Positions 27,758-38,228 are shown, numbered from the stretch's first letter. The stretch is 64,000 bases of DNA from Pantoea sp. alder81 (GCF_020179835.1 NZ_JAIUDA010000001.1:434001-498000); one strand, 5' to 3'. Numbers and translations are program-made. The notes: generated by a model not told the origin, from the sequence alone.

Positions 27758-29296
27758 ATGAATTTGTTGAAATCGCTGGCTGCGGTCAGTTCGATGACCC
27801 TTTTTTCCCGCGTGCTGGGCTTTGCCCGTGATGCCATTGTGGCACGCGTTTTCGGTGCCGGCATGGCCACCGATGCCTTCTTCGTGGCCTTTAAACTGCC
27901 CAATTTGCTGCGCCGTATCTTTGCGGAAGGCGCTTTCTCGCAGGCGTTCGTGCCTATTCTTGCGGAGTACAAAAGTAAGCAGGGCGAAGATGCCACGCGC
28001 GTCTTTGTTGCTTACGTCTCCGGTTTACTGACGCTGGTGCTGGCGGTGGTGACGGTGCTTGGCATGATTGCCGCGCCCTGGGTGATAGTGGTGACCGCGC
28101 CCGGATTTGCCGATACCGCCGATAAGTTCGCGCTCACCAGTTCACTGCTGCGCGTCACCTTCCCTTATATTCTGCTGATCTCTTTGGCGTCGCTGGCCGG
28201 TGCAATACTCAATACCTGGAATCGCTTCTCCGTTCCGGCGTTTGCGCCCACGCTGTTAAACATCAGCATGATTGGTTTTGCGGTGTTTGCTGCCCCTCAC
28301 TTCAATCCGCCGGTAATGGCGCTGGCCTGGGCGGTGGTGGTCGGTGGGGTGTTACAGTTGTTCTATCAGCTACCGCATCTGAAGAAAATCGGCATGCTGG
28401 TGTTGCCGCGTCTCAACCTGCGTGACGCAGGCGTGTGGCGCGTCATGCGTCAAATGGGGCCGGCAATTCTTGGCGTCTCGGTGAGCCAGATTTCCCTGAT
28501 TATCAACACCATTTTTGCTTCGTTCCTTGTCTCGGGATCGGTGTCGTGGATGTATTATGCCGACCGTTTGATGGAGTTCCCGTCGGGCGTGCTGGGTGTG
28601 GCTCTGGGCACGATTCTCCTGCCGTCATTAGCAAAAAGCTTCTCCAGCGGTAATCATGATGAGTATTCCCGTCTAATGGACTGGGGCCTGCGCCTCTGCT
28701 TCCTGCTGGCTCTGCCCAGTGCCGTTGCCCTCGGGATCCTCTCCGGCCCGCTGACCGTGGCGCTGTTCCAGTACGGTAAATTTACCGCGTTTGATGCCGC
28801 CATGACGCAGCGTGCGCTGGTGGCCTATTCCGTCGGTTTGATGGGATTGATTGTGGTGAAAGTGCTGGCGCCAGGCTTCTATTCGCGTCAGGACATTAAA
28901 ACCCCGGTGAAGATTGCCATTGTGACGTTGATCATGACGCAGGTGATGAACCTGGCATTTATCGGCCCACTCAAACATGCCGGATTGTCATTGTCGATTG
29001 GATTAGCGGCTTGTTTAAACGCCGCGCTGCTGTACTGGCAATTGCGCAAACAGGATATCTTCCAGCCGCAGCCGGGTTGGTTTAGCTTCCTGATGCGTCT
29101 GTTGATTGCGGTTGTGGTGATGGCGGCAGCGCTGCTGGGTATTTTGCATGTGATGCCGGCCTGGGAAGAAGGGCAGATGTGGTGGCGATTACTGCGTCTG
29201 GCCGCAGTCTGTGCGATTGGCGGCGGTGCCTACTTTGTGATGCTGGGCTTGCTGGGCTTCCGACCCCGAGATTTTGCCCGCCGTACGCTGGCATAA
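27758..29296 (+). CDS. murJ: lipid II flippase MurJ
   Basis: 512 residues (E. coli MurJ 511 aa). It is an essential inner membrane protein of the MOP superfamily that moves lipid II across the membrane for peptidoglycan synthesis. Fourteen membrane segments are expected. The N-terminal [25 protein letters not shown] and the cavity-lining Arg region [18 protein letters not shown] are highly conserved. The frame starts at 27758, 121 bases after mviM, with CAGGA 16 nt upstream. A terminator follows. Confidence 0.97.
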   Translation: MNLLKSLAAVSSMTLFSRVLGFARDAIVARVFGAGMATDAFFVAFKLPNLLRRIFAEGAFSQAFVPILAEYKSKQGEDATRVFVAYVSGLLTLVLAVVTVLGMIAAPWVIVVTAPGFADTADKFALTSSLLRVTFPYILLISLASLAGAILNTWNRFSVPAFAPTLLNISMIGFAVFAAPHFNPPVMALAWAVVVGGVLQLFYQLPHLKKIGMLVLPRLNLRDAGVWRVMRQMGPAILGVSVSQISLIINTIFASFLVSGSVSWMYYADRLMEFPSGVLGVALGTILLPSLAKSFSSGNHDEYSRLMDWGLRLCFLLALPSAVALGILSGPLTVALFQYGKFTAFDAAMTQRALVAYSVGLMGLIVVKVLAPGFYSRQDIKTPVKIAIVTLIMTQVMNLAFIGPLKHAGLSLSIGLAACLNAALLYWQLRKQDIFQPQPGWFSFLMRLLIAVVVMAAALLGILHVMPAWEEGQMWWRLLRLAAVCAIGGGAYFVMLGLLGFRPRDFARRTLA

Positions 29297-29325
29297 AAAA
29301 ATCCCGCCTTGGCGGGATTTTTCTT
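29295..29325. terminator. bidirectional terminator between murJ and flgN
   Basis: AAATCCCGCC tt GGCGGGATTT, with an A-run before and a T-run after, so it can end transcripts from both convergent genes. Confidence 0.9.
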
Positions 29326-29327
29326 TA

Positions 29328-29759
29328 TCAGCCTTTGCGGCTGAGCGTCGACTGACCTTTGCCTAATCCATCGGGCCCGTAAAACGCCTGAGTCTGGTGC
29401 GGTTTTAGTACCGAGAGCGCATCATTCGTGAAGTTAATCTGATGCTGCAGCAGAATACCATTATGAGTATTCGTATCGCGCAAACGGCGGGTATGCTGCT
29501 GAATGCTCTGCCAGCGGCGTTCACGGTCGCTGTGACCACCATAGGGCGCCTGCGTACCGAGTGACTTTTCGGTATTTCGGCGCATTTCGTCCAGATAATT
29601 CAACGTCGTTAGCAGCGCGCTTTTGTCTTCTGATATGCGCTGCAACAGGTTGCCATTAACCTGGCCGGCAGAAAGCTGCTGTTGCTCTTCATCCATCACC
29701 ACGGTGAGTGAAGCCAGCACGTCCTGCATTTTATCTAAGGTGGTCAACAGATTGTCCAT
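29328..29759 (-). CDS. flgN: flagellar export chaperone FlgN
   Basis: 143 residues (E. coli 138). A helical cytoplasmic chaperone that binds the hook-filament junction proteins FlgK and FlgL before export. Its N-terminal LLTTLDKMQDVLASLTVVMDEEQQQL and the C-terminal amphipathic segment fit the family. It lies 5 bases after flgM in the flgMN class 3 unit, while its clients flgKL lie 8.5 kb away. Confidence 0.93.
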   Translation of the reverse strand: MDNLLTTLDKMQDVLASLTVVMDEEQQQLSAGQVNGNLLQRISEDKSALLTTLNYLDEMRRNTEKSLGTQAPYGGHSDRERRWQSIQQHTRRLRDTNTHNGILLQHQINFTNDALSVLKPHQTQAFYGPDGLGKGQSTLSRKG

Positions 29760-29764
29760 TGGGA

Positions 29765-30073
29765 TTAGTTACCCTCTAAATACGCCTTGGTATCGGCGAT
29801 CAGCGCGTCGGCGATCTTACCGGTATCCATTTTCAGTTCGCCATTACGAATAGCGGTTTTCAATTGTTCAACACGCGCGGTGTTGATGTCTTTGCTGCCC
29901 GGCTGCATCAACTGCGCCTGAGCCGTGCTCAACTTCACTTCGGCACCGCTTTCGCTGGTGCTGGCGTTGGTCGAAGCGGTAACGTTTTGGCGCACCTTGC
30001 CGTTGTTATCGTTGGTGTCGCGGGATTGTACAGTGCTCACCGGGATTAAAGGCTGCGTTCTGTCGATGCTCAT
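29765..30073 (-). CDS. flgM: anti-sigma-28 factor FlgM
   Basis: 102 residues (E. coli 97). It binds FliA and keeps late flagellar genes silent until it is exported through the finished hook-basal body. The disordered, polar N-terminal half and the C-terminal sigma-binding helices ([25 protein letters not shown]) are typical. It has its own sigma-28 promoter immediately upstream, giving positive feedback as in Salmonella. Confidence 0.96.
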   Translation of the reverse strand: MSIDRTQPLIPVSTVQSRDTNDNNGKVRQNVTASTNASTSESGAEVKLSTAQAQLMQPGSKDINTARVEQLKTAIRNGELKMDTGKIADALIADTKAYLEGN

Positions 30074-30146
30074 GGTAGTGCTCCTGTAAGGTCAGCTGAG
30101 GGTCAGTCAACTGAGTCAGCATAGGGTAATGTCTTTGTTGATATCT

Positions 30147-30173
30147 CTATCGGCAGAACAACAGGGTTCTTTA
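30147..30173 (-). promoter_or_regulatory. class 3 (sigma-28) promoter of flgMN
   Basis: On the minus strand, TAAA (30170-30173) - 15 bp - GCCGATAG (30147-30154), a close match to the FliA consensus TAAA-N15-GCCGATAA. It lies between the flgA stop and the flgM start. Confidence 0.88.
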
Positions 30174-30178
30174 ACGCT

Positions 30179-30838
30179 TTATAGCGATATCAGAATATTC
30201 CCATCCGCGTCGACGCGACCACTGACAACCTGACCATTTCCCATGCGTACGCGCACCATTTGTGCCGCGCTGGCGTTGTTCAGCGCACGTCCTTCGCTGC
30301 TGGCATTAAACCCGTTTCCACTCGCCACTACCATCACATTTTGGCCGGCTTTGACGCGCCATGGCTGGCGCAGCATTGATGCGGTCACCGGCTGTCCTGG
30401 CGGGATATCGCGCAGGGCAATCGCATCGGTCACGCTGTTGTTATCAAACAGCGCGCGCGGCGGTAATTCATCCAGGCGGCCGGTTTCCATGCGGAAGTCA
30501 TTGGGATCAAGTGCCGCACCACGCGCCACCTGACGACTGGCAACCAGATACTGGCCCGTTACCTGAACCTGTACCTGTAAAAAGCGACGGTTCTGCGCAC
30601 AGTTAGCGGAAATGCTGAGATTGCCCCACTGGCGGCTGTTGCCTGGCAGTTGCAGTTCCGGTGCCTCGCAAGTCGGCCACTGCTCCTTTGGCGTGCGCAC
30701 CACCACGGTCATACCCGCAGCATGCTGCGGATCGCGCGCTTTAAAAAACTGCGTTAACTGGGCGGTCAGATCCGCCGCATGGCCGGGCAGCGCGAAGGCC
30801 AACAACAGCGTGGCCAGCAAAGGTGAAAAACTGCGCAT
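30179..30838 (-). CDS. flgA: P-ring assembly chaperone FlgA
   Basis: 219 residues (E. coli 219). A periplasmic chaperone for assembly of FlgI into the P ring. The signal peptide is cleaved near [10 protein letters not shown]. The C-terminal SAF-type domain shows [38 protein letters not shown] and [19 protein letters not shown]. It is divergent from flgB and leads the flgAMN unit. Confidence 0.96.
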   Translation of the reverse strand: MRSFSPLLATLLLAFALPGHAADLTAQLTQFFKARDPQHAAGMTVVVRTPKEQWPTCEAPELQLPGNSRQWGNLSISANCAQNRRFLQVQVQVTGQYLVASRQVARGAALDPNDFRMETGRLDELPPRALFDNNSVTDAIALRDIPPGQPVTASMLRQPWRVKAGQNVMVVASGNGFNASSEGRALNNASAAQMVRVRMGNGQVVSGRVDADGNILISL

Positions 30839-30891
30839 AAACGCCTCCTGTCGAGAAGATGGCCTGAGTCTACTCTTCGCGCGAAAAATTC

Positions 30892-30925
30892 AATGTCAAA
30901 AATAGCCGTGATTTTTGCTGCTATT
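30892..30925. promoter_or_regulatory. candidate FlhDC box between flgA and flgB
   Basis: AATGTCAAAAATAGCC (30892-30907) matches the direct half-site AAYGSNNAAATARCG well. A degenerate inverted half follows up to 30925. The site is centred in the 153-bp divergent region and would serve class 2 expression in both directions. It is a pattern match only. Confidence 0.6.
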
Positions 30926-30991
30926 CAGACGATCACCCTTGCATTTGTCCACTTAAGCTGTCAGCTCAAAATTCTCATTCGCGGAGGAAGC

Positions 30992-31405
30992 ATGCTCGAC
31001 AAACTCGATGCCGCGCTGCGATTTGGTACAGAAGCGATAAACCTACGAGCTCAGCGTCAGGAAATCCTGGCGTCAAATATTGCCAACGCCGATACCCCGG
31101 GCTACCAGGCGCGGGATATCGACTTTGCCAGCCAACTGAGCAAGGTGATGGAAAACGGTCGCGCAGAGGGCAGCAGCATGTCGCTGAAAGTCACCTCTTC
31201 GCGCCACATCGCCGCTGAAACCAATTCTCAGCCATCCATGGACCTGATGTACCGCATTCCCGATCAACCTGCCGCGGATGGCAACACCGTGGATATGGAT
31301 CGCGAACGTACGCAGTTTGCTGATAACAGCCTGAAATACCAAACCGATCTCACCCTCATCAGTAGCCAGATCAAAGGCATGATGAGCGTTCTGCAGGGGC
31401 AATAA
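30992..31405 (+). CDS. flgB: flagellar proximal rod protein FlgB
   Basis: 137 residues (E. coli 138). The start at 30992 follows GGAGGAAGC; the frame is open 33 codons upstream but those do not fit the family. The rod-protein N-terminal motif [24 protein letters not shown] and the C-terminal helix [15 protein letters not shown] assemble in the rod. It is first of the long flgBCDEFGHIJ operon. Confidence 0.97.
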   Translation: MLDKLDAALRFGTEAINLRAQRQEILASNIANADTPGYQARDIDFASQLSKVMENGRAEGSSMSLKVTSSRHIAAETNSQPSMDLMYRIPDQPAADGNTVDMDRERTQFADNSLKYQTDLTLISSQIKGMMSVLQGQ

Positions 31406-31407
31406 CC

Positions 31408-31812
31408 ATGGCATTGCTGAATATATTTGATATCGCCGGTTCTGCGATGACCGCGCAGTCACAGCGCCTCAACGTCAGCGCCAGTAACCTGGCCAACGCC
31501 GACAGCGTTACCGGGCCGGATGGTCAGCCGTACGTGGCCAAGCAGGTGATTTTCCAGACCGATGCCGCCCCTGGTGCGGCCACCGGTGGCGTTAAAGTCG
31601 CGGGCGTGGTGAACGATCCTACCCCGGCCAAATTGGTGTATGACCCGGGTAATCCGATGGCGGATGACAAGGGTTACGTCAAGATGCCAAACGTCGATGT
31701 CGTATCAGAAACCGTTAACACCATGTCAGCGTCTCGCAGCTATCAGGCCAACGTCGAAGTGTTGAACACGGTGAAGTCAATGATGATGAAAACCCTGACG
31801 ATGGGTCAATAA
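31408..31812 (+). CDS. flgC: flagellar proximal rod protein FlgC
   Basis: 134 residues, as in E. coli. Rod-type N-terminus ([27 protein letters not shown]) and C-terminus ([22 protein letters not shown]) frame a short insert. It is 2 bases after flgB. Confidence 0.97.
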   Translation: MALLNIFDIAGSAMTAQSQRLNVSASNLANADSVTGPDGQPYVAKQVIFQTDAAPGAATGGVKVAGVVNDPTPAKLVYDPGNPMADDKGYVKMPNVDVVSETVNTMSASRSYQANVEVLNTVKSMMMKTLTMGQ

Positions 31813-31824
31813 CGGAGCACGAAC

Positions 31825-32499
31825 ATGAGCGTAGCAGTCGGCGTTAATGCCAATCTTGACCCAACGGTACTGAGTTCCTCCAGCTCAACCGGCACCGGAA
31901 ACAGTGCACAGGACCTGCAGAACCAGTTCCTGACTATGCTGGTGACGCAGTTACAGAACCAGGATCCTACCAATCCGATGGACAACAGCCAGCTGACCAC
32001 CCAGCTGGCGCAGATCAATACCCTGAGCGGCATTGAGAAGCTGAACACCACACTGGGCTCCATCTCCGGTCAGCTCACCACCAGCCAGTCGCTGCAGAGC
32101 ACCACGCTGATCGGCCATGGTGTGATGATCGATGGCAGCCAGGTATTAGTCGGCAGCGGTACCACTACACCGTTTGGTGTGGAATTGACCACCGCATCCA
32201 CGGCGACAACTGCCACCATCAAGGACAGCAGCGGAACCGTAGTCCGTACCATCGATTTGGGCGCGTTGACGTCGGGCGTGCATGCCTTCTCATGGGATGG
32301 CACTGATGCGAATGGCACCACGGTCGCTGATGGAAAATATTCTGTATCGATTGCCGCCAGCAACGGCAGCACCCAACTGGTGGCACAACCGCTTAATTAC
32401 GCTTACGTGAATGGCGTGAGTACGGTGGATAGCACCTCAAAACTGGATCTCGGCACCATGGGCTCCGCCACTCTTGATGAAGTTCGTCAGATTCTCTAA
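31825..32499 (+). CDS. flgD: hook scaffolding protein FlgD
   Basis: 224 residues (E. coli 231). It caps the growing hook and directs polymerisation of FlgE. The N-terminal export and assembly region QNQFLTMLVTQLQNQDPTNPMDN is highly conserved, followed by Ig-like and tudor-like domains (VHAFSWDGTDANGTTVADGKYS). Cap proteins do not remain in the finished flagellum. It sits between flgC and flgE. Confidence 0.96.
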   Translation: MSVAVGVNANLDPTVLSSSSSTGTGNSAQDLQNQFLTMLVTQLQNQDPTNPMDNSQLTTQLAQINTLSGIEKLNTTLGSISGQLTTSQSLQSTTLIGHGVMIDGSQVLVGSGTTTPFGVELTTASTATTATIKDSSGTVVRTIDLGALTSGVHAFSWDGTDANGTTVADGKYSVSIAASNGSTQLVAQPLNYAYVNGVSTVDSTSKLDLGTMGSATLDEVRQIL

Positions 32500-32523
32500 T
32501 TCAATTTTAGCAGGAGACACGCT

Positions 32524-33780
32524 ATGTCTTTTTCTCAAGCTGTAAGTGGTATGAATGCGGCCTCCAGTAACCTGGATGTCATTGGTAACAACATCGCCAA
32601 CTCCGCAACTGCGGGCTTCAAATCCAGCACCATCTCATTCGCCGATATGTTTGCTGGCTCGAACGTGGGTATGGGTACCAAGGTCGCTGCGGTTATTCAG
32701 AACTTTAACGACGGTACTACCACTTCAACCAGCCGTGGTCTGGACGTGGCATTGAGCGGTAACGGCTTCTTCCGTATGACCGACGCCGCGGGCAGCGTTT
32801 ACTACTCGCGTAATGGCCAGTTCACACTGGATGCGAACCGTAACCTGGTGAACACCCAGGGTATGAGCGTGACCGGCTATCCCGCTACCGGTACACCGCC
32901 AACGATTCAGACCGGTGCCAATCCAGTGGCGCTGAGCGTACCAACAACCCAGATGGCAGCGCGTGCGACGACTACCGCAGGCTTGGTTTCTAACCTGAAC
33001 TCTACGGACGCGACTCCTACGGTTACCCCGTTTGATTCTTCAAATGTGGATAGCTACAACGCTAAAAGCACAGTGACCGTTTATGACTCGCAGGGTAATG
33101 ACCACGCACTGGATCTTTATTACGTTAAAGACACAAGTAACAACTGGACAGTGAATGCGGTGGATTCGACTACCGGTGACAATGTCGGCACCTTCACCAT
33201 GCAGTTTAGTACTAACGGTCAATTGACCTCAGTGACTAGTGGTGCCACCGTGAACACCAATGGCACCGTTGCGTTGACCATTAACCCGCCAACTGTTGCC
33301 GGTGGAACCGTTGCTGATAACGGTGCTGCGGCTAACCAGGTGATTACCCTCAGCTTGTTGGGCAGTGCTCAGCAGAACACCGGTACCACTTCATTCGGAA
33401 ACCCAACGCAGGATGGTTATGCGCCGGGCGACCTGACCAGCTACGCCATCAACGATGACGGCACCATCACCGGTACTTACTCCAACCAGAAAACTCAGTT
33501 GCTGGGTCAGGTTGTACTGGCGAGTTTCTCTAACCCGGAAGGTTTGCAGTCAGAAGGCGATAACGTCTGGTCAGCAACCAACTCTTCAGGTCAGGCAGCC
33601 ATCGGTCTGGCTAACACCGGCACTTACGGTTCACTGACCTCAGGTGCACTGGAAGCGTCTAACGTTGATCTGAGTAAAGAGCTGGTCAACATGATCGTTG
33701 CGCAGCGTAACTATCAGGCCAACAGCCAGACCATCAAAACGCAGGATCAGATTCTTAACACACTGATTCAATTACGTTAA
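32524..33780 (+). CDS. flgE: flagellar hook protein FlgE
   Basis: 418 residues (E. coli 402). It is the polymerising subunit of the hook. The terminal D0 helices are SFSQAVSGMNAASSNLDVIGNN and VDLSKELVNMIVAQRNYQANSQT. The Thr/Ser/Asn-rich centre is exposed and accounts for the extra length. Lys and Cys are rare in the middle, as usual for this family. Confidence 0.97.
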   Translation: MSFSQAVSGMNAASSNLDVIGNNIANSATAGFKSSTISFADMFAGSNVGMGTKVAAVIQNFNDGTTTSTSRGLDVALSGNGFFRMTDAAGSVYYSRNGQFTLDANRNLVNTQGMSVTGYPATGTPPTIQTGANPVALSVPTTQMAARATTTAGLVSNLNSTDATPTVTPFDSSNVDSYNAKSTVTVYDSQGNDHALDLYYVKDTSNNWTVNAVDSTTGDNVGTFTMQFSTNGQLTSVTSGATVNTNGTVALTINPPTVAGGTVADNGAAANQVITLSLLGSAQQNTGTTSFGNPTQDGYAPGDLTSYAINDDGTITGTYSNQKTQLLGQVVLASFSNPEGLQSEGDNVWSATNSSGQAAIGLANTGTYGSLTSGALEASNVDLSKELVNMIVAQRNYQANSQTIKTQDQILNTLIQLR

Positions 33781-33800
33781 TACGCTAACGGGATTGCACT

Positions 33801-34559
33801 ATGGATCACGCAATATATACCGCAATGAGCGCCGCCAGTCAGACGATGGAACAACAATCGGTGACTGCCAGCAACCTCGCCAATGCCTCAACGCCGGGCT
33901 TCCGCGCTCAGCTCAACGCGTTGCGCGCGGTGCCGGTCAACGGCTGGTCGCTGCCAACGCGCACCCTGGTTGCTGCTTCAACACCGGGCGCGGACATGAC
34001 GCCCGGCGCGATGGACAACACCGGTCGTCCGCTGGATGTGGCCGTGCAGCAAGATGGCTGGCTGGCGGTGCGTACCGCTGACGGTTCTGAGGCTTATACC
34101 CGCAACGGCAACATGCAGATCAGCTCGACCGGTATTTTGACCGTTCAAGGCAATCCCGTAATGGGCGATGGCGGTCCCATCGCCATTCCGCAAGGCTCTG
34201 AACTGACCATCGCGGCTGACGGCACCATCACCTCGCGTAATGCGGGTGATGCGCCCAACGCTACGGTGCAGATTGGCAAGCTGAAGCTGGTGAAAGCCAC
34301 GGGCAAAGAGTTGCAGCGTGGTGACGACGGCATGTTCCGTCCGACCCAGGCGACACAGGCCACACGCGGTGCCGCATTGGCTCCTGATGCAACGGTTGCC
34401 GTGATGCCTGGCGTGCTGGAAGGCAGTAACGTCAAGCCTGTGGAAACCATGGTCGATATGATCGCCAACGCCCGACGTTTTGAGATGCAGATGAAAGTCA
34501 TCACCAACGTCGATGAAAACGAACAAAAAGCTAATCAACTGCTCAACATGAGCAGCTAA
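33801..34559 (+). CDS. flgF: flagellar proximal rod protein FlgF
   Basis: 252 residues (E. coli 251). Begins MDHAIYTAMSAASQTMEQQS and ends with the rod helix VETMVDMIANARRFEMQMKVI. The central domain carries GWLAVRTADGSEAYTRNG shared with FlgG and FlgE. Confidence 0.97.
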   Translation: MDHAIYTAMSAASQTMEQQSVTASNLANASTPGFRAQLNALRAVPVNGWSLPTRTLVAASTPGADMTPGAMDNTGRPLDVAVQQDGWLAVRTADGSEAYTRNGNMQISSTGILTVQGNPVMGDGGPIAIPQGSELTIAADGTITSRNAGDAPNATVQIGKLKLVKATGKELQRGDDGMFRPTQATQATRGAALAPDATVAVMPGVLEGSNVKPVETMVDMIANARRFEMQMKVITNVDENEQKANQLLNMSS

Positions 34560-34575
34560 GGCGTAAGGAAAAAAC

Positions 34576-35358
34576 ATGATTCGTTCTTTATGGATCGCTA
34601 AAACTGGCCTTGACGCCCAGCAAACCAATATGGACGTCATTTCGAACAACCTCGCCAACGTTTCAACCAACGGGTTTAAACGTTCGCGTGCGGTGTTTGA
34701 AGACCTGATGTATCAGACACTGCGTCAGCCGGGTACTCAGTCATCGGAACAGACCACGCTGCCTTCGGGTTTGCAGATTGGTACCGGTGTGCGTCCTGTG
34801 ACCACTGAACGTCTGCATACTCAGGGCAACCTGTCGCAGACCAGCAACTCAAAAGACGTGGCGATCAACGGTCAGGGTTATTTCGAAGTGCAGATGCCAG
34901 ACGGCACCTCTTCCTATACCCGCGACGGTTCATTCCAGGTGGATCAGAACGGTCAGCTGGTGACCAATGCCGGTTATCCGGTGCAGCCTGGGATCACTAT
35001 CCCGGCAAACGCCACCAGCATCACCATCTCGCGTGACGGTGTAGTCAGTGTGACCCAGCAAGGTCAGACCAACCCGGCACAGGTCGGACAGCTGACAATC
35101 AGTACCTTTATGAACGATGCGGGTCTCGATAGCCTGGGTGAAAACCTCTATCAGGAAACGCAGGCATCCGGTGCAGCCACGCAGAGTACGCCTGGCCAGA
35201 ACGGTGCCGGCTTGCTGTATCAGGGTTATGTTGAAACCTCGAACGTCAACGTGGCGGAAGAACTGGTGACGATGATCCAGACGCAGCGTGCTTACGAGAT
35301 CAACAGCAAAGCGATCACCACCTCTGATCAGATGCTGCAGAAATTAACCCAGATTTAA
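34576..35358 (+). CDS. flgG: flagellar distal rod protein FlgG
   Basis: 260 residues, the same as E. coli. N-terminus [20 protein letters not shown] and C-terminus [20 protein letters not shown] are the rod-forming helices. The distal-rod segment after [13 protein letters not shown] is present. It is separated from flgH by a hairpin. Confidence 0.98.
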   Translation: MIRSLWIAKTGLDAQQTNMDVISNNLANVSTNGFKRSRAVFEDLMYQTLRQPGTQSSEQTTLPSGLQIGTGVRPVTTERLHTQGNLSQTSNSKDVAINGQGYFEVQMPDGTSSYTRDGSFQVDQNGQLVTNAGYPVQPGITIPANATSITISRDGVVSVTQQGQTNPAQVGQLTISTFMNDAGLDSLGENLYQETQASGAATQSTPGQNGAGLLYQGYVETSNVNVAEELVTMIQTQRAYEINSKAITTSDQMLQKLTQI

Positions 35359-35368
35359 TCTGGGATCG

Positions 35369-35398
35369 TTGGGCCAGCTTGGGGCTGGCCTGATTAAG
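35369..35398 (+). other. hairpin between flgG and flgH
   Basis: GGCCAGC (about 35371-35377), a short loop, then GCTGGCC with no following U-run, just upstream of the flgH start region. It could adjust mRNA stability or flgH translation within the operon. Confidence 0.5.
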
Positions 35399-35422
35399 AA
35401 CATGAAAAAAGGTCAGAACTCC

Positions 35423-36133
35423 GTGGCGAAGCAAGTGATTCTCAAGCCTGGGCATTGGTTAGTAGCCACGCTGCTACTGACACTTAACGGTTGTGCGCTG
35501 GTACCGCGCACGCCACTGGTGCAGGGCGCAACAACGGCAGAGCCAACGCCATCCGCACCGCCAGTGGTGAACGGTTCCATTTTTCAGGGTGTGGCACCTT
35601 TGAACTACGGCTACCAGCCGCTGTTTGAGGATCGTCGTCCACGTAACATTGGTGACACCCTGACCATTACGCTGCAAGAAAACGTCAGCGCCAGCAAAAG
35701 CTCGTCCGCCAACGCCAGCCGCGATGGCAGCAACAGCTTTGGCGTGAGCACTGTGCCAACCGGCCTGAGCGGTCTGGTCGGCGCCGCCGGTGAGAAAGCC
35801 GGTCTGGATGCCAATGGCAAAAATGACTTCGCTGGCAAAGGTGGCGCGACCGCCAATAACACCTTTACCGGCACCATCACCGTCACCGTGAATCAGGTGT
35901 TGTCCAACGGCAACCTGCGCGTGGTCGGTGAGAAACAGATCGAAATTAACCAGGGAACTGAGTTTATTCGCTTCTCTGGTGTGGTTAACCCACGCACCAT
36001 CAGCGCCAGCAACGCCGTGTTGTCAACGCAGGTGGCCGATGCACGTATTGAGTATGTCGGAAACGGGTATATCAATGAGGCGCAAACCATGGGCTGGTTC
36101 CAGCGTTTCTTCCTGAACGTGTCGCCGATGTAA
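35423..36133 (+). CDS. flgH: flagellar L-ring lipoprotein FlgH
   Basis: 236 residues from the GTG at 35423 (E. coli 232). An ATG at 35402, seven codons earlier, is possible; neither has an ideal ribosome site. The lipobox LTLNGC places the lipidated Cys at residue 24. Mature blocks are [23 protein letters not shown] (in part), [25 protein letters not shown] and the C-terminal [20 protein letters not shown]. It forms the outer membrane ring. Confidence 0.95.
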   Translation: MAKQVILKPGHWLVATLLLTLNGCALVPRTPLVQGATTAEPTPSAPPVVNGSIFQGVAPLNYGYQPLFEDRRPRNIGDTLTITLQENVSASKSSSANASRDGSNSFGVSTVPTGLSGLVGAAGEKAGLDANGKNDFAGKGGATANNTFTGTITVTVNQVLSNGNLRVVGEKQIEINQGTEFIRFSGVVNPRTISASNAVLSTQVADARIEYVGNGYINEAQTMGWFQRFFLNVSPM

Positions 36134-36144
36134 TCGAGGTAATG

Positions 36145-37251
36145 ATGAAAATGAACACTCTGCTGCGTCTGAGCCTGAGCCTGCTGCTCGGTGTCAGTCT
36201 GATGGCCCATGCGGATCGCATCCGCGATCTGACATCCGTGCAGGGCGTGCGCGACAACCAGCTGATCGGTTACGGCTTAGTAGTCGGTCTGGATGGCACC
36301 GGTGACCAGACCACGCAAACGCCTTTTACCACGCAGACCGTCAGCAACATGCTGTCACAGCTTGGCATCACTGTGCCGACCGGCACCAATATGCAGTTAA
36401 AGAACGTGGCTGCGGTCATGGTCACCGCCAAATTGCCGACTTTTGCCCGTCAGGGTCAAAACATCGACGTGGTGGTTTCTTCGCTGGGTAACGCCAAAAG
36501 CCTGCGCGGCGGTACGCTGCTAATGACGCCGATGAAAGGGGTCGATAATCAGGTTTACGCGCTGGCGCAGGGTAACATCCTCGTCGGTGGTGCGGGCGCA
36601 TCAGCCGGTGGCAGCAGTGTGCAGGTAAACCAGCTTAACGGTGGTCGTATTACCGACGGTGCGACGGTGGAGCGTGAGCTGCAAAGTAACTTTGGCAGCC
36701 AGAACACCATCAACCTGCAGCTGAATAATGAAGATTTCACCATGGCACAGCGTATCGCTGATGCAATTAACAGCCGTGGCGTGGGATCCGCGCAACCGCT
36801 GGATGCTCGCACGGTGCAGATTCGTGTTTCACCCAACAACAGCTCGCAGGTGCGCCTGCTGGCCGATATTCAAAACATTGACGTTTCCGTGCCGATTGAA
36901 GATGCCAAGGTCATCATCAACTCACGTACCGGTTCTGTGGTCATGAACCGCGAAGTCACACTGAACACTTGTGCTGTGGCGCAGGGCAACCTGTCGGTGA
37001 CGGTGAATCAGCAGCAGAACGTCAGCCAGCCGAACACACCTTTTGCCGGTGGACAAACGGTCGCTACCACCCAGACGTCAATCGATTTACGCCAGAGCGG
37101 TGGAGCCTTACAGCATGTTAACTCCAGCGCCAATCTCAACAACGTAGTGCGTGCATTAAATGCTCTGGGCGCCACGCCAATCGAGCTGATGTCGATTTTA
37201 CAATCGATGCAAACTGCAGGCTGCCTGCGCGCCAAACTGGAAATCATCTGA
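36145..37251 (+). CDS. flgI: flagellar P-ring protein FlgI
   Basis: 368 residues (E. coli 365). A periplasmic ring protein with a signal peptide cleaved near [14 protein letters not shown]. ATGs at 36142, 36145 and 36151 compete; GAGG at 36136-36139 is 5 nt from the middle one. Conserved blocks are [21 protein letters not shown] and [20 protein letters not shown]. Its stop overlaps the flgJ start by one base. Confidence 0.97.
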   Translation: MKMNTLLRLSLSLLLGVSLMAHADRIRDLTSVQGVRDNQLIGYGLVVGLDGTGDQTTQTPFTTQTVSNMLSQLGITVPTGTNMQLKNVAAVMVTAKLPTFARQGQNIDVVVSSLGNAKSLRGGTLLMTPMKGVDNQVYALAQGNILVGGAGASAGGSSVQVNQLNGGRITDGATVERELQSNFGSQNTINLQLNNEDFTMAQRIADAINSRGVGSAQPLDARTVQIRVSPNNSSQVRLLADIQNIDVSVPIEDAKVIINSRTGSVVMNREVTLNTCAVAQGNLSVTVNQQQNVSQPNTPFAGGQTVATTQTSIDLRQSGGALQHVNSSANLNNVVRALNALGATPIELMSILQSMQTAGCLRAKLEII

Positions 37252-38192
37252 TGACCGATACGCAATCGCTGATGAATGCGGCCTATGACAGCCGCTCGTT
37301 GAACAACCTGAAGCGTGAAGCGGCCGCCGACCCGAAAGGGAAGGCGATGCAGGTAGCAAAACAGGTTGAGGGGATGTTCGTACAGATGATGTTGAAAAGC
37401 ATGCGTGAAGCCCTGCCGCAGGATGGCATCTTCAGCAGCGATTCAACGAAGATGTACACCTCAATGTACGATCAGCAAATTGCGCAGGAAATCGGTAAAC
37501 GCGGGCTAGGGATGGCGGATCTGATCGTCAAACAGATGCAGCCCGCTCAGGAGCCGGATGAAACCGCTGGCACCGTGCCGATGAAGCTGGATAACAGCTT
37601 CATTTATAGCAATCTGCCCTCCAACCAGTTGGAACAGATGGTGCGCAAGGCCGTACCGCGCCTGCCGGTGTCGCCGTCCAGTTTCCCAACGGATAGCAAT
37701 GACTTTATTGCCCAGTTGTCTCAACCCGCGCAGGCCGCCAGTCAGCAGAGTGGTATTCCTCATCACCTGATTCTTGCTCAGGCGGCGCTGGAATCGGGTT
37801 GGGGTCAGCGCCAGATCCTGACGCGCGACGGCAAACCGAGCTTCAACGTGTTTGGTATCAAGGCGGGTGGAGACTGGAAAGGCGCAACCACCGACATCAT
37901 GACCACTGAATATGAGGGTGGCGTGGCGAAAAAAGTGCGCGCCACCTTCCGCGTTTATGGCTCCTATATGGAGGCACTCAGCGACTACGTCAAACTGCTT
38001 TCCAATAACCCGCGCTATGCCGCGGTAGCCAATGCCGCGACACCGGAGCAGGGCGCACGTGCTTTGCAGGCGGCGGGTTATGCGACCGATCCGAAATATG
38101 CGCAGAAGTTAGTAGGAATGATCCAGCAATTCAAAAACATGGGCGAAAAAGTGGTGAAGGCGTACAGCCAGGATATCACTGATTTGTTCTGA
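37251..38192 (+). CDS. flgJ: rod-cap and peptidoglycan hydrolase FlgJ
   Basis: 313 residues, as in E. coli. The N-terminal half is the rod cap (AKQVEGMFVQMMLKSMREALP). The C-terminal half is a GH73 beta-N-acetylglucosaminidase with the catalytic Glu in AQAALESGWGQ and the tail FRVYGSYMEALSDYVKLL. It drills the cell wall for the rod. Confidence 0.97.
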   Translation: MTDTQSLMNAAYDSRSLNNLKREAAADPKGKAMQVAKQVEGMFVQMMLKSMREALPQDGIFSSDSTKMYTSMYDQQIAQEIGKRGLGMADLIVKQMQPAQEPDETAGTVPMKLDNSFIYSNLPSNQLEQMVRKAVPRLPVSPSSFPTDSNDFIAQLSQPAQAASQQSGIPHHLILAQAALESGWGQRQILTRDGKPSFNVFGIKAGGDWKGATTDIMTTEYEGGVAKKVRATFRVYGSYMEALSDYVKLLSNNPRYAAVANAATPEQGARALQAAGYATDPKYAQKLVGMIQQFKNMGEKVVKAYSQDITDLF

Positions 38193-38201
38193 TTTTTTGC
38201 C

Positions 38202-38228
38202 TCAAGTTTCACTTAAGCACGCCGATAA
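38202..38228 (+). promoter_or_regulatory. class 3 (sigma-28) promoter of flgKL
   Basis: TCAA (38202-38205) - 15 bp - GCCGATAA (38221-38228) matches the FliA consensus with a perfect -10. A GCGGGC/GCCCGC hairpin at 38241-38258 would lie in the leader. Confidence 0.88.
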
